Source: Balneolaceae bacterium (GTDB taxonomy: Bacteria; Bacteroidota; Rhodothermia; Balneolales; Balneolaceae). Taken from it: DNA of 11,923 bases. The position numbers and the translations under genes were made by a program. The stretch is from positions 1 through 11,923 of the forward strand of contig SKWF01000048.1 of the NCBI GenBank assembly GCA_007129085.1, in the 5' to 3' direction. A model generated the notes under the pieces. The model was not told the DNA's origin. It worked only from the letters and a program-made list of their open reading frames with translations, and did not search any database. Below, piece by piece: positions 1-6,507 of the stretch. The first letter of the stretch is position 1; every line of letters begins with the position of its first letter.

Positions 1-1
1 A

Positions 2-1333
2 GTTATTTCAAGTGTAGAAGCAAGTGTTGAGACAAATGACCGATACATTGTGCTGGCTCAGAATAGCAATCAGCTACAAAATGTGGTGAACCGTATAAAT
101 GCAGTAGATGCTACAGTGTTGTATGAAATGGCGGAAGTAGGTGCTGTTATCGTAACCTCATCAGATGCAGCTTTTAAGAACAATGCATCAGGAATTCGCG
201 GAGTACAATCTGTAATACCAGATTTGGTGTATAATTTTAACATACCTGAACCAGAAGAATCAATCTCAATAGATGCCCTGGATGATCCTCCAAACTCCGG
301 AAGTGCCGATTTCTACTTTGATTTACAGTGGGGGCATAATGCCGTTCGTGCACACGATGCCTGGGCTGAAGATATTCGCGGACAAGGTGTTCGCGTAGCA
401 GTACTGGATGGTGGTTTTGATTTAACCCATCCTGATCTTGTACCCAATATCAACTTTGGCTTAAGCACAAACTTTGTAGCGGGTGAAACTCTTCAATATG
501 CTTTGCCTGACGCATTTAGTCATGGTAATCATGTTGCAGGAACTATAGCTGCTGCTGAGAATGACTTCGGAATTATCGGGGTTGCACCTGATGCAGAACT
601 GGTTCTTGTTAAAGTACTTGGTGATGCAGGCAGTGGTTCTTTTGGGAACATTGCTTTGGGAATACTTCATGCAGCAGCAGTTGAGGCGGATGTGATAAAT
701 ATGAGTTTGGGGGCTGCTATACCGCAAAGCGGAATCAGAGATGCTGATGGTAATGTGTTGCTCAGTTCTAAAGATGTTGCTGAACTACGCGTTCTGATGA
801 ACCGGGTAACGAATATTGCCAATCAAAGCGGTGCGGTTGTGATCTCATCTGCCGGCAACAGTGCCCTCGATAGAGATAAAACATCAGACCTCATTACTCT
901 GCCGGCTGACATGCCGAATGTGATCTCTATTTCAGCTACTTCACCAATCGGGTGGGCCACAGACCCTGCCAATATTGACCTAGATAATCTTGCATCGTAC
1001 TCAAATTACGGACGTTCAGCTATCGATTTTGCGGCACCGGGCGGAGATTCGGTATATCCTGGAAATGAATTGTGTTCAGTTGCAGGGATTTTGAATCCTT
1101 GCTGGGTATTTGACCTTGTTTTCAGTACAGGGAATCAAGGATGGTACTGGAGTGCAGGTACAAGCATGGCCTCTCCCCACGCAGCCGGTATTGCGGCTCT
1201 GATCATCAGCGAAAATGGAGGTAGTATGAAACCGGCACAAGTTGAAGCAGCGATGCGACAGCGGGCTGAGCGACTTGATGGATCCGGGCGCAGCGCAAGT
1301 TTTGGTATGGGTCGAGTGAGCAGCGGATACTAA
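2..1333 (+). CDS. Subtilisin-like serine protease (peptidase family S8), 5' end missing
   Basis: Probable secreted serine endopeptidase. The frame is open to the left edge, so the true start and signal peptide lie outside; a GTG at 50 is an internal codon. The first ~75 residues, from the YIVLAQNS stretch to VIPDLVYN, look like an I9-type inhibitory propeptide that is removed on activation. The catalytic domain follows and carries the full triad: Asp at 407-409 (VAVLDGGFD), His at 521-523 (SHGNHVAG) and Ser at 1163-1165 (GTSMASPH). The oxyanion-hole Asn is at 857-859 (SSAGN). Two motifs differ from the usual DTG and HGTH: here they read DGG and HGNH, but the catalytic residues are kept. Two cysteines (1073-1075 and 1100-1102) could form a disulfide. 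The protein ends soon after the catalytic domain, with no C-terminal sorting domain. Followed by its own terminator. Family assignment is firm; substrate unknown. Confidence 0.96.
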   Translation, partial: VISSVEASVETNDRYIVLAQNSNQLQNVVNRINAVDATVLYEMAEVGAVIVTSSDAAFKNNASGIRGVQSVIPDLVYNFNIPEPEESISIDALDDPPNSGSADFYFDLQWGHNAVRAHDAWAEDIRGQGVRVAVLDGGFDLTHPDLVPNINFGLSTNFVAGETLQYALPDAFSHGNHVAGTIAAAENDFGIIGVAPDAELVLVKVLGDAGSGSFGNIALGILHAAAVEADVINMSLGAAIPQSGIRDADGNVLLSSKDVAELRVLMNRVTNIANQSGAVVISSAGNSALDRDKTSDLITLPADMPNVISISATSPIGWATDPANIDLDNLASYSNYGRSAIDFAAPGGDSVYPGNELCSVAGILNPCWVFDLVFSTGNQGWYWSAGTSMASPHAAGIAALIISENGGSMKPAQVEAAMRQRAERLDGSGRSASFGMGRVSSGY

Positions 1334-1366
1334 ACAAGATCGCATAACTAATCTGAATTTTACTTT

Positions 1367-1400
1367 AAGGCGTACTCAAATTTTTGGGTACGCCTTTTTT
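1367..1400 (+). terminator. Rho-independent terminator after the S8 protease gene
   Basis: GGCGTAC at 1369-1375 pairs with GTACGCC at 1388-1394. The stem is extended inward by a G-U and a C-G pair, has an A/T-rich loop, and runs straight into six T residues (1395-1400). It begins 34 bp after the stop codon, so it probably ends the protease transcript. Confidence 0.9.
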
Positions 1401-1535
1401 ATTACATGCTTTTCTGCACTACCGGTAAACAATTCAAGAGGAAGATTAAATAAGTGAAATAAATTCTTCATTCCGGTCGATAAAAGACTGTTTTAAATAC
1501 ATATATAGGTAAATCTGAACTTTTTTTAGTTGGTG

Positions 1536-1549
1536 TGACATATATGTCA
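1536..1549. promoter_or_regulatory. Perfect 14-bp palindrome upstream of the surface lipoprotein gene
   Basis: TGACATATATGTCA is a perfect inverted repeat ending 63 bp before the ATG at 1613. It has the size and symmetry of a site for a dimeric helix-turn-helix regulator, but I cannot name the family. Two direct copies of GCTATATA follow at 1560-1567 and 1577-1584, 17 bp apart, between it and the gene. No convincing Bacteroidota-type promoter (TTG / TAnnTTTG) was found here. The rest of the 1401-1612 gap is AT-rich without a gene. Confidence 0.4.
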
Positions 1550-1612
1550 AATTTTCCACGCTATATAGGAAGAAGGGCTATATAAAACCATTCGATCCTA
1601 AATGAACCACTT

Positions 1613-3676
1613 ATGAAACGATTACTGCTACCACTCACACTTCTTATCACCCTATCAATTTACGTCGTCTCCTGTGGAGATGACTCCTCACCCACCGGTC
1701 CGGGCGCTGATGGCACAGAACCCAATGGCACCGAGCAACAGGTACAAACCTACAGCGTTTCTGTAGATGTTACCCCATCTGATGGCGGAACCGTTTCGCC
1801 ATCGCTGGAGGAATCCTACGAAGATGGCAAAAATATTCAGCTGCTGGCCAACCCGGGAGACGACTATGTGTTTGCCGGCTGGACCGGGGACATGGAAGGG
1901 AGCGTGAATCCCCTGCCGCTGACCGTAAGTCAAGATTTTAAGATTACGGCCAACTTCGAGCTGAAAAACTACGACCTGACGGTCAACATCGAAGGAGAAG
2001 GATCGGTGAAGGAGAACGTGCTGGAGGCCAAGTCCAAACAGTATGAGCACGGTACCGCCGTAGAACTGGTGGCCACGCCGGCCGAAGGCTATCGGTTTGC
2101 CGAATGGAAGGGCGATGTGACCGGAACGGATAACCCCGCCGAGATTACCGTGGAAGGTGAAAAAGAGGTGACCGCAGTATTTGAGAAGAAAAACTATCCA
2201 TTGACCGTAAATATTGACGGTGACGGAGCCGTCTGGGAGGATGTTATTCAAACCAAAACCACCGATTATGAGTATGGCGCCGTTGTAGAGCTGACGGCCA
2301 GCCCGGCCGACGGATGGTATTTTGCCGAGTGGGAGGGCGAGCTGAGCGGAGACCGAAATCCCTCTCGAATTACCGTAGAGGATTCAACGAGCGTGACCGC
2401 CATATTTGAACGAGAGAGCCACAGCCTGGACGTCGAGACTGATGGAAACGGCAGCATAAGTATGGACCCGGACGAGCACGAGCACCTGCACGGAGAGAGC
2501 GTGGAGCTGACCGCCGAGGCCGATGAGGGCTGGGAGTTTGTGGAGTGGAAAGGCGACCTGAGAGGGTCGGACAACCCGGCAACGATTACAGTAGATGAGG
2601 ACAAAGAAGTAACGGCCGTGTTTGAAGCCAATACCTATACTCTGACGGTAAATGTTGATGGGGAGGGAGAAATAGATCGTACGCCATATGCCGCGGAGTA
2701 TGAACACGGAACGGAAGTGATGCTTACGGCAAGAGGTCAATCGGACTATCGATTTCATCGTTGGGAGGGGGATGTTACCTCAGAAAAAACTCAGGTTGAG
2801 TTAATTATAACAGATGATATGGACGTAACCGTTATTTTTAAGCGACCGTTTTATCTACATGAAAATAGTGTTACTGTCTTGTGCCCAATAGCAAAAGTCG
2901 GTGAATCAGGAATGGTGAATGGCGTAGAGTACACCAAACGAACACGGAATATGATTACCACGTCAAATGCCTCAACCACATGCACAAGTGGAATAGAAGA
3001 TATGAGTTTGTTGTTTTCAAATGAAACCACTTTTAATGAAGATATCTCCCACTGGGATATGAGTAGTGTGAAAAATATGGGGGCTATGTTTAATCAAGCG
3101 GAAGCATTCAACCAGGATATTGGCGATTGGGATGTTAGTAGTGTGACGAGAATGGTGCAATTGTTTGAAGGAGCAACATCATTTAACAAAGACATTGGTG
3201 ATTGGGATGTCAGTAAAGTTGAAAATATGGCCCAGATATTCTATAAGGCAGAGTCTTTCAATCAGGATATTGGTGATTGGAATGTAAGCCAGGTTGAGCA
3301 GATGCAGTTCATGTTTGCAGAGGCCGAGGTATTCAATCAATTTATTGGTGACTGGGATGTAAGCAATGTGACAATAATGAGTCAAATGTTCTTCTACGCT
3401 GACTCCTTCAACCAGGATATAGGCGGCTGGGATGTAAGCAATGTGAGGAACATGATTCAAATGTTTACTCACGCCATAGCTTTTAATCAGGATATTGGCA
3501 ATTGGAATGTTAGCAGTGTGGAGAATATGGACTATATGTTCCGCGATACGAATTCTTTTAACCGGGACCTGACCGATTGGTGTGTTGAAAACATAGACTC
3601 TGAACCCGTTCAATTTGCCGATGGATCTGCAATTTTGGATGAAAATAACAAACCAATCTGGGGAACCTGCCCTTAA
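1613..3676 (+). CDS. BspA-like surface lipoprotein with InlB-type B repeats and DUF285 repeats
   Basis: Predicted outer-membrane, probably surface-exposed lipoprotein of 687 residues. A hydrophobic signal peptide ends in a lipobox (VVSC, lipidated Cys21). The following GDD could act as an acidic lipoprotein-export signal, which is inference. A Ser/Pro/Gly/Thr-rich linker (22-46) leads to five repeats of about 72-75 residues (47-414) with the pattern Y-x-L-T-V-N ... G-Y-x-F-x-x-W-x-G-D ... V-T-A-x-F, typical of divergent InlB B-repeat domains. A cysteine-bearing cap (C424, C457) comes next, then eight 25-residue units (474-673) of the type FNQDIGDWDVSSVxxM. This is the DUF285/BspA leucine-rich-like repeat. 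A C-terminal cap holds C657 and C686. The family is linked to adhesion or binding at the cell surface; the ligand is unknown. GC content falls sharply between the two repeat blocks. Flanked by terminators, so probably monocistronic. No clear Shine-Dalgarno before the ATG. Confidence 0.93.
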   Translation: MKRLLLPLTLLITLSIYVVSCGDDSSPTGPGADGTEPNGTEQQVQTYSVSVDVTPSDGGTVSPSLEESYEDGKNIQLLANPGDDYVFAGWTGDMEGSVNPLPLTVSQDFKITANFELKNYDLTVNIEGEGSVKENVLEAKSKQYEHGTAVELVATPAEGYRFAEWKGDVTGTDNPAEITVEGEKEVTAVFEKKNYPLTVNIDGDGAVWEDVIQTKTTDYEYGAVVELTASPADGWYFAEWEGELSGDRNPSRITVEDSTSVTAIFERESHSLDVETDGNGSISMDPDEHEHLHGESVELTAEADEGWEFVEWKGDLRGSDNPATITVDEDKEVTAVFEANTYTLTVNVDGEGEIDRTPYAAEYEHGTEVMLTARGQSDYRFHRWEGDVTSEKTQVELIITDDMDVTVIFKRPFYLHENSVTVLCPIAKVGESGMVNGVEYTKRTRNMITTSNASTTCTSGIEDMSLLFSNETTFNEDISHWDMSSVKNMGAMFNQAEAFNQDIGDWDVSSVTRMVQLFEGATSFNKDIGDWDVSKVENMAQIFYKAESFNQDIGDWNVSQVEQMQFMFAEAEVFNQFIGDWDVSNVTIMSQMFFYADSFNQDIGGWDVSNVRNMIQMFTHAIAFNQDIGNWNVSSVENMDYMFRDTNSFNRDLTDWCVENIDSEPVQFADGSAILDENNKPIWGTCP
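1751..2854 (+). repeat. Five in-frame InlB-type B repeats
   Basis: Five coding repeats start at residues 47, 120, 195, 270 and 342 of the lipoprotein, with a spacing of 72-75 codons. They share the WxGD core and the closing V-T-A-x-F strand. The copies have diverged clearly in DNA, so the array is old and not a recent slippage product. Each probably forms a small beta-grasp-like unit, together making a stalk. Confidence 0.88.
3032..3631 (+). repeat. Eight 75-bp DUF285 coding repeats
   Basis: The Phe-Asn pair that opens each unit recurs at residues 474, 499, 524, 549, 574, 599, 624 and 649, an exact 25-residue (75-bp) period with no indels. The core is FNQDIGDWDVSxV followed by a Met or similar residue. 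Constant spacing is expected for a solenoid fold. The last unit is degenerate (FNRDLTDWCV) and merges into the C-terminal cap. Confidence 0.93.
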
Positions 3677-3692
3677 TTAATATGCGCCTCAT

Positions 3693-3729
3693 AAAAAACC
3701 GCTCGGCAGCAGTGTCGGGTGGTTTTTTT
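3693..3729 (+). terminator. Rho-independent terminator after the lipoprotein gene
   Basis: AAAAAACC (3693-3700) pairs with GGTTTTTT (3721-3728). The inner stem is 3701-3707 with 3714-3720, including three G-U pairs, closed by a six-base loop. The A-tract/T-tract ends would let it act in both directions. It lies 16 bp after the stop codon. Confidence 0.88.
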
Positions 3730-3826
3730 AATTGGATGAGCTTTTCTTCATTCCGAAACGGATGTTTGCTGCTTCACGTTTGTAATGACTAAAGATCAAA
3801 AATAAACGAATGGAGCATTTTAAGTT

Positions 3827-4777
3827 ATGAGTAAGCAGATGAAGGCGGCCTATTTTGAGAAGTTTGGTGAATTGGATCAGATTAAAACCGGAGAGCTTGA
3901 ACGCCCGGAACCGAAAGAGGGAGAGGTGCTGGTTCGCGTAAAATCGGCCGGAGTGAATCCTGTGGATGCCTTCGTGGTACGCGGTATGCTAAAAGATGCT
4001 ATCCCCACAGAATTTTCCGCAATTCCGGGATGGGATCTGGCCGGAGTTGTAGAGAGTAACGGGCACAGTGCAAGTAGATTTAACGAGGGGGATGAAGTGT
4101 ATGCCTATGCACGACGACCAACTATTCAGCATGGTACGTTTGCAGAGTATGTATCTCTGCCGGAAAGTTATTTGGCGGACCGACCGCAAAAAGTTTCTAT
4201 GGATGCCGCCGGGGGAATTCCGCTGGTGGGGCTGACGGCCTATCAATCCCTGTTTGATGCAGGCAATTTGAAAGAGGGGCAAACGGTGTTGATTCTCGGC
4301 GCGTCGGGCGGCGTGGGTACACTGGCCATTCAGCTTGCAAAAAGTGTCGGGGCAAAGGTGATCGGTGTAGCAAGTGAGAAAAATCACTCCTACATGAAAG
4401 AGTTGGGAGCGGATGAAACCATCGACTACAGCGACGATGATGTTGGTGATGCAGTTCGGGAAATTGAGCCCGATGGTGTAGATCTCATTCTTCACTGCTC
4501 ACGTGGAGATTCTCTCGATCAAAGCAAGGATACAATCAAAGAAGGCGGGCATCTGGTGTCGATCACGAACAGCTCCCCGGAGGTCAGGGACGATATAAAG
4601 TTTGAGTATGTATTTGTAGAGCCGAACGCCGTTCAGCTTGAAAAACTCAGGGAGCTAACGGATGCCGGGAAGATTAAGCTCCCGGTCACGAAATCGTATC
4701 CTCTAGAAGATGCGGTGAAAGCACTTCAAGAAATTGAATCACTTCATACGAAAGGGAAGTTAGTAATCACTCCATAG
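3827..4777 (+). CDS. Zinc-independent MDR reductase (quinone oxidoreductase / zeta-crystallin-like)
   Basis: Cytoplasmic NAD(P)H-dependent oxidoreductase of 316 residues, a normal length for the zinc-less medium-chain dehydrogenase/reductase group that reduces quinones or activated alkenes. The N-terminal GroES-like half contains the markers AGVNPVDAFV (41-50) and GWDLAGVV (68-75). The Rossmann half has the nucleotide-binding motif GASGGVG (158-164) followed by the usual IQLAK helix. The C-terminus (GKLVITP) is also typical. I see no structural-zinc cysteine cluster or catalytic zinc ligands, as expected for this subgroup. The physiological substrate cannot be told from sequence. A GGAG lies 11 bp before the ATG at 3827; a second in-frame ATG at 3839 is possible, but the first is nearer the usual N-terminus length. 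Preceded by a terminator, so it has its own promoter. Confidence 0.92.
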   Translation: MSKQMKAAYFEKFGELDQIKTGELERPEPKEGEVLVRVKSAGVNPVDAFVVRGMLKDAIPTEFSAIPGWDLAGVVESNGHSASRFNEGDEVYAYARRPTIQHGTFAEYVSLPESYLADRPQKVSMDAAGGIPLVGLTAYQSLFDAGNLKEGQTVLILGASGGVGTLAIQLAKSVGAKVIGVASEKNHSYMKELGADETIDYSDDDVGDAVREIEPDGVDLILHCSRGDSLDQSKDTIKEGGHLVSITNSSPEVRDDIKFEYVFVEPNAVQLEKLRELTDAGKIKLPVTKSYPLEDAVKALQEIESLHTKGKLVITP

Positions 4778-4848
4778 CGGGTAGGGCCACGTGGTGATAT
4801 GTGGTATCTTTAAACTTCAGTTCGATTAAGAATTCAGATTACTGAAAG

Positions 4849-4877
4849 TCCCCCTTCGAAGGGGGGTAGGGGGATGA
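4849..4877. repeat. Short interspersed palindromic repeat (C5-TTCGAA-G5 type)
   Basis: CCCCCTTCGAAGGGGG (4850-4865) is a perfect 16-bp palindrome, followed by a second G-rich tract (TAGGGGGATG). From general knowledge, this short element is scattered between genes in many Bacteroidota-related genomes; copy number here must be checked genome-wide. Read on the minus strand it gives the recurring false peptide PPTPLRRG. The rest of the 4778-5071 gap shows no gene. Confidence 0.75.
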
Positions 4878-5071
4878 TTATATGAGTGATTATTTGGCTG
4901 AATAATCAATTTAAACCCTGAAAACTTTAAAAAATCATTTCTCACTATTTTCTGCGGTTTGATCAGGAAGGCAGGGACTCCTTCACAGTTTTTATTTAAT
5001 TCAGACGTGAATCCGGCTGAATCAGACCTGGAATTGAAGAACATAAATTAGCAATAAAGAATCTTTCCACC

Positions 5072-6094
5072 ATGAGCAGCAGACAATCTGAGATACCTTA
5101 TTCCGTGCTCGACCTGGCAGTCGTTACGCAGGGTACAACCATTTCCGAAACTATTCAAAAGAGCAGAGAACTTGCAAAGCATGTTGAGGAGTGGGGGTAC
5201 AACCGCTTCTGGATGGCGGAGCATCACAACATGGAGAATATAGCGAGTTCAGCGACGTCCGTGTTGTTGGGTCATATTGCCGAGGCTACGTCTACCATTC
5301 GAGTAGGATCGGGCGGGGTGATGCTGCCGAACCATTCTCCCCTCGTAATTGCTGAACAGTTTGGGACACTGGCTGAAATGTATCCCGACAGAATTGATTT
5401 GGGACTCGGCCGGGCACCGGGTACAGATCAGGTTACCGCCAACGCCATTCGGCAAGATCGAATGCGGGAGGTGCAACGATTTCCGCAAAATGTACGGCAG
5501 CTTCAGACCTACTTGTCAGCCGATAATCGGGACAGTCGCGTGAGGGCGATACCCGGTGAGGGTACGGATGTGCCGATCTGGATTTTGGGTTCAAGTACCG
5601 ATAGTGCCCACCTTGCAGCTGAACTGGGTCTGCCGTACGCTTTTGCAAGTCATTTTGCGCCACAACAGTTGATGCCCGCACTGAAAATTTACAGGCAGCG
5701 GTTCAAACCATCTGCACAGCTGGACGAACCGTACGTAATGCCCGGAATAAATGTGGTGATTGGAGAGGCGGATGAGCAGGCCCAATTTTTGTCGACCTCG
5801 ATGAAACAGATGTTTATGGGAGTTGTTACCGGTGATCGATCGCCCATGCCCCCGCCGGTTGACGATATGGGTGAAATATGGAATATGCATATTAAAGCCG
5901 GTGTTGAACATATGTTGGAGTACTCTTTTGTGGGCGATAAGGAGCGGGTCAAAAAGAGAGTAGATGAATTTATAGAGATGACCGAGGCGGATGAAGTGAT
6001 GATGGCGTCCTATATTTATGATCACCAGGAGAGACTGAAATCTCACCGGCGATTTTCAGAAATTATGCAGGAGAAAGAGCGTCAAATTAAATGA
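5072..6094 (+). CDS. LLM class flavin-dependent oxidoreductase (luciferase-like monooxygenase family, YhbW-like)
   Basis: Cytoplasmic flavin-dependent enzyme of 340 residues, predicted to use FMNH2 from a partner reductase to oxygenate an unknown substrate. It has the bacterial-luciferase TIM-barrel signature: SVLDLAVV near residue 11, RFWMAEHHN (45-53), the RVGSGGVMLPNHSP strand and loop (77-90) with AEQFGTLAEMYPDRIDLGLGR following, and VPIWILGSS (167-175). These match the group of single-subunit luciferase-like proteins that includes E. coli YhbW, a resemblance I recognise from motifs, not from a search. An in-frame TGA upstream with no other ATG between supports the start at 5072; there is no obvious Shine-Dalgarno. 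It lies 294 bp after the MDR gene, too far to claim an operon. Function in this organism is unknown. Confidence 0.92.
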   Translation: MSSRQSEIPYSVLDLAVVTQGTTISETIQKSRELAKHVEEWGYNRFWMAEHHNMENIASSATSVLLGHIAEATSTIRVGSGGVMLPNHSPLVIAEQFGTLAEMYPDRIDLGLGRAPGTDQVTANAIRQDRMREVQRFPQNVRQLQTYLSADNRDSRVRAIPGEGTDVPIWILGSSTDSAHLAAELGLPYAFASHFAPQQLMPALKIYRQRFKPSAQLDEPYVMPGINVVIGEADEQAQFLSTSMKQMFMGVVTGDRSPMPPPVDDMGEIWNMHIKAGVEHMLEYSFVGDKERVKKRVDEFIEMTEADEVMMASYIYDHQERLKSHRRFSEIMQEKERQIK

Positions 6095-6388
6095 CTGATT
6101 TTTACAAAGTTTATGAGCACATCAAATAAGATTAGGATTATCTAATATGCATTTAATGAGTATTTGGTACGACTTAAAGTATTCGAATATAATGATGTTA
6201 GAGTGATTAATTATATTTATCGGTATATAACTATAAAACAGCAGTTTATAGCGGGTTTTTGGGAAGCGTGCTCTCAATTCGGTAAAAATAGTGGGTAGAA
6301 ATAGTGGGGTTTACACTGTTAACTGAGCTGTTAAAAGTGATCTATTCTGTAAATTTATGTAAAAATATTGCGCCATAATGTTTGCCGT

Positions 6389-6408
6389 AAGCGCTTTTTT
6401 GAGCGCTT
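6389..6408. promoter_or_regulatory. Candidate paired operator or hairpin (AAGCGCTT / GAGCGCTT)
   Basis: AAGCGCTT (6389-6396) is itself a perfect 8-bp palindrome with the central CG typical of LacI-family operators, and GAGCGCTT follows at 6401-6408. Together AAGCGCT and AGCGCTT can also fold into a 7-bp stem with a 6-base loop. The T-run is in the loop, not after the stem, so it does not look like a standard terminator. It lies about 100 bp before susC. Confidence 0.35.
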
Positions 6409-6468
6409 GATTGAGTTGGGAGTAATTTCCTGTTCTAGGTGTGATTGCTATTTAAGAGTTTAAAAACG

Positions 6469-6494
6469 TAGTTGAAAAGTGTCGTTCTCAACTA
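6469..6494 (+). promoter_or_regulatory. Stem-loop just upstream of the susC start codon
   Basis: TAGTTGA (6469-6475) is exactly complementary to TCAACTA (6488-6494), giving a 7-bp stem with a 12-base loop. It ends 13 bases before the ATG at 6508, where ribosomes would load. It could affect translation or mRNA stability; a chance inverted repeat is also possible. Confidence 0.3.
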
Positions 6495-6507
6495 AACCAA
6501 AAGACAT

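Larger units (their letters stand above)
6095..6507 (+). promoter_or_regulatory. 413-bp intergenic leader of the susCD operon, rich in short repeats
   Basis: No credible gene: the longest obvious ATG frame (from 6147) is 19 codons. The stretch is AT-rich and holds paired short direct repeats at about one helical turn: AAATAGTGGG at 6286-6295 and 6299-6308, CTGTTAA at 6316-6322 and 6328-6334, and AGCGCT at 6390-6395 and 6402-6407. A weak hairpin, ATTAG (6131-6135) with CTAAT (6142-6146), follows the oxidoreductase gene but lacks a T-tract. A promoter very probably lies here, but I could not place one; TAAATTTA at 6350-6357 is only a loose match to the Bacteroidota -7 box. Confidence 0.5.

Noticed and set aside
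1688..2251. Minus-strand open frame of 187 codons opposite the InlB repeats
   Set aside because: It lies antisense to a gene with a clear signal peptide and domain repeats. Its translation shows no recognisable domain, and long antisense frames are common opposite repetitive GC-rich coding DNA.
3032..3631. 75-bp periodicity that could be mistaken for a CRISPR-like or satellite array
   Set aside because: The period is exactly 25 codons, in frame, with protein-level conservation (FNQDIGDWDV) and diverged DNA. It is a coding repeat.
1464..3755. TTCTTCATTCCG shared by two intergenic gaps (1464-1475 and 3744-3755)
   Set aside because: Only 12 bases long, different distances from the following genes, and no shared flanks. 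Probably chance.
4787..4794. CCACGTGG palindrome just after the MDR gene
   Set aside because: Eight bases, downstream of a gene and far from the next start; expected by chance in this length.
4826..5044. Minus-strand 72-codon frame in the gap after the MDR gene
   Set aside because: Its C-terminal part is just the translated palindromic repeat (PPTPLRRG), a well-known spurious peptide. The remainder has no recognisable domain.
6147..6206. Possible 19-codon peptide frame in the susC leader
   Set aside because: No ribosome binding site, no recognisable composition and a length easily reached by chance.
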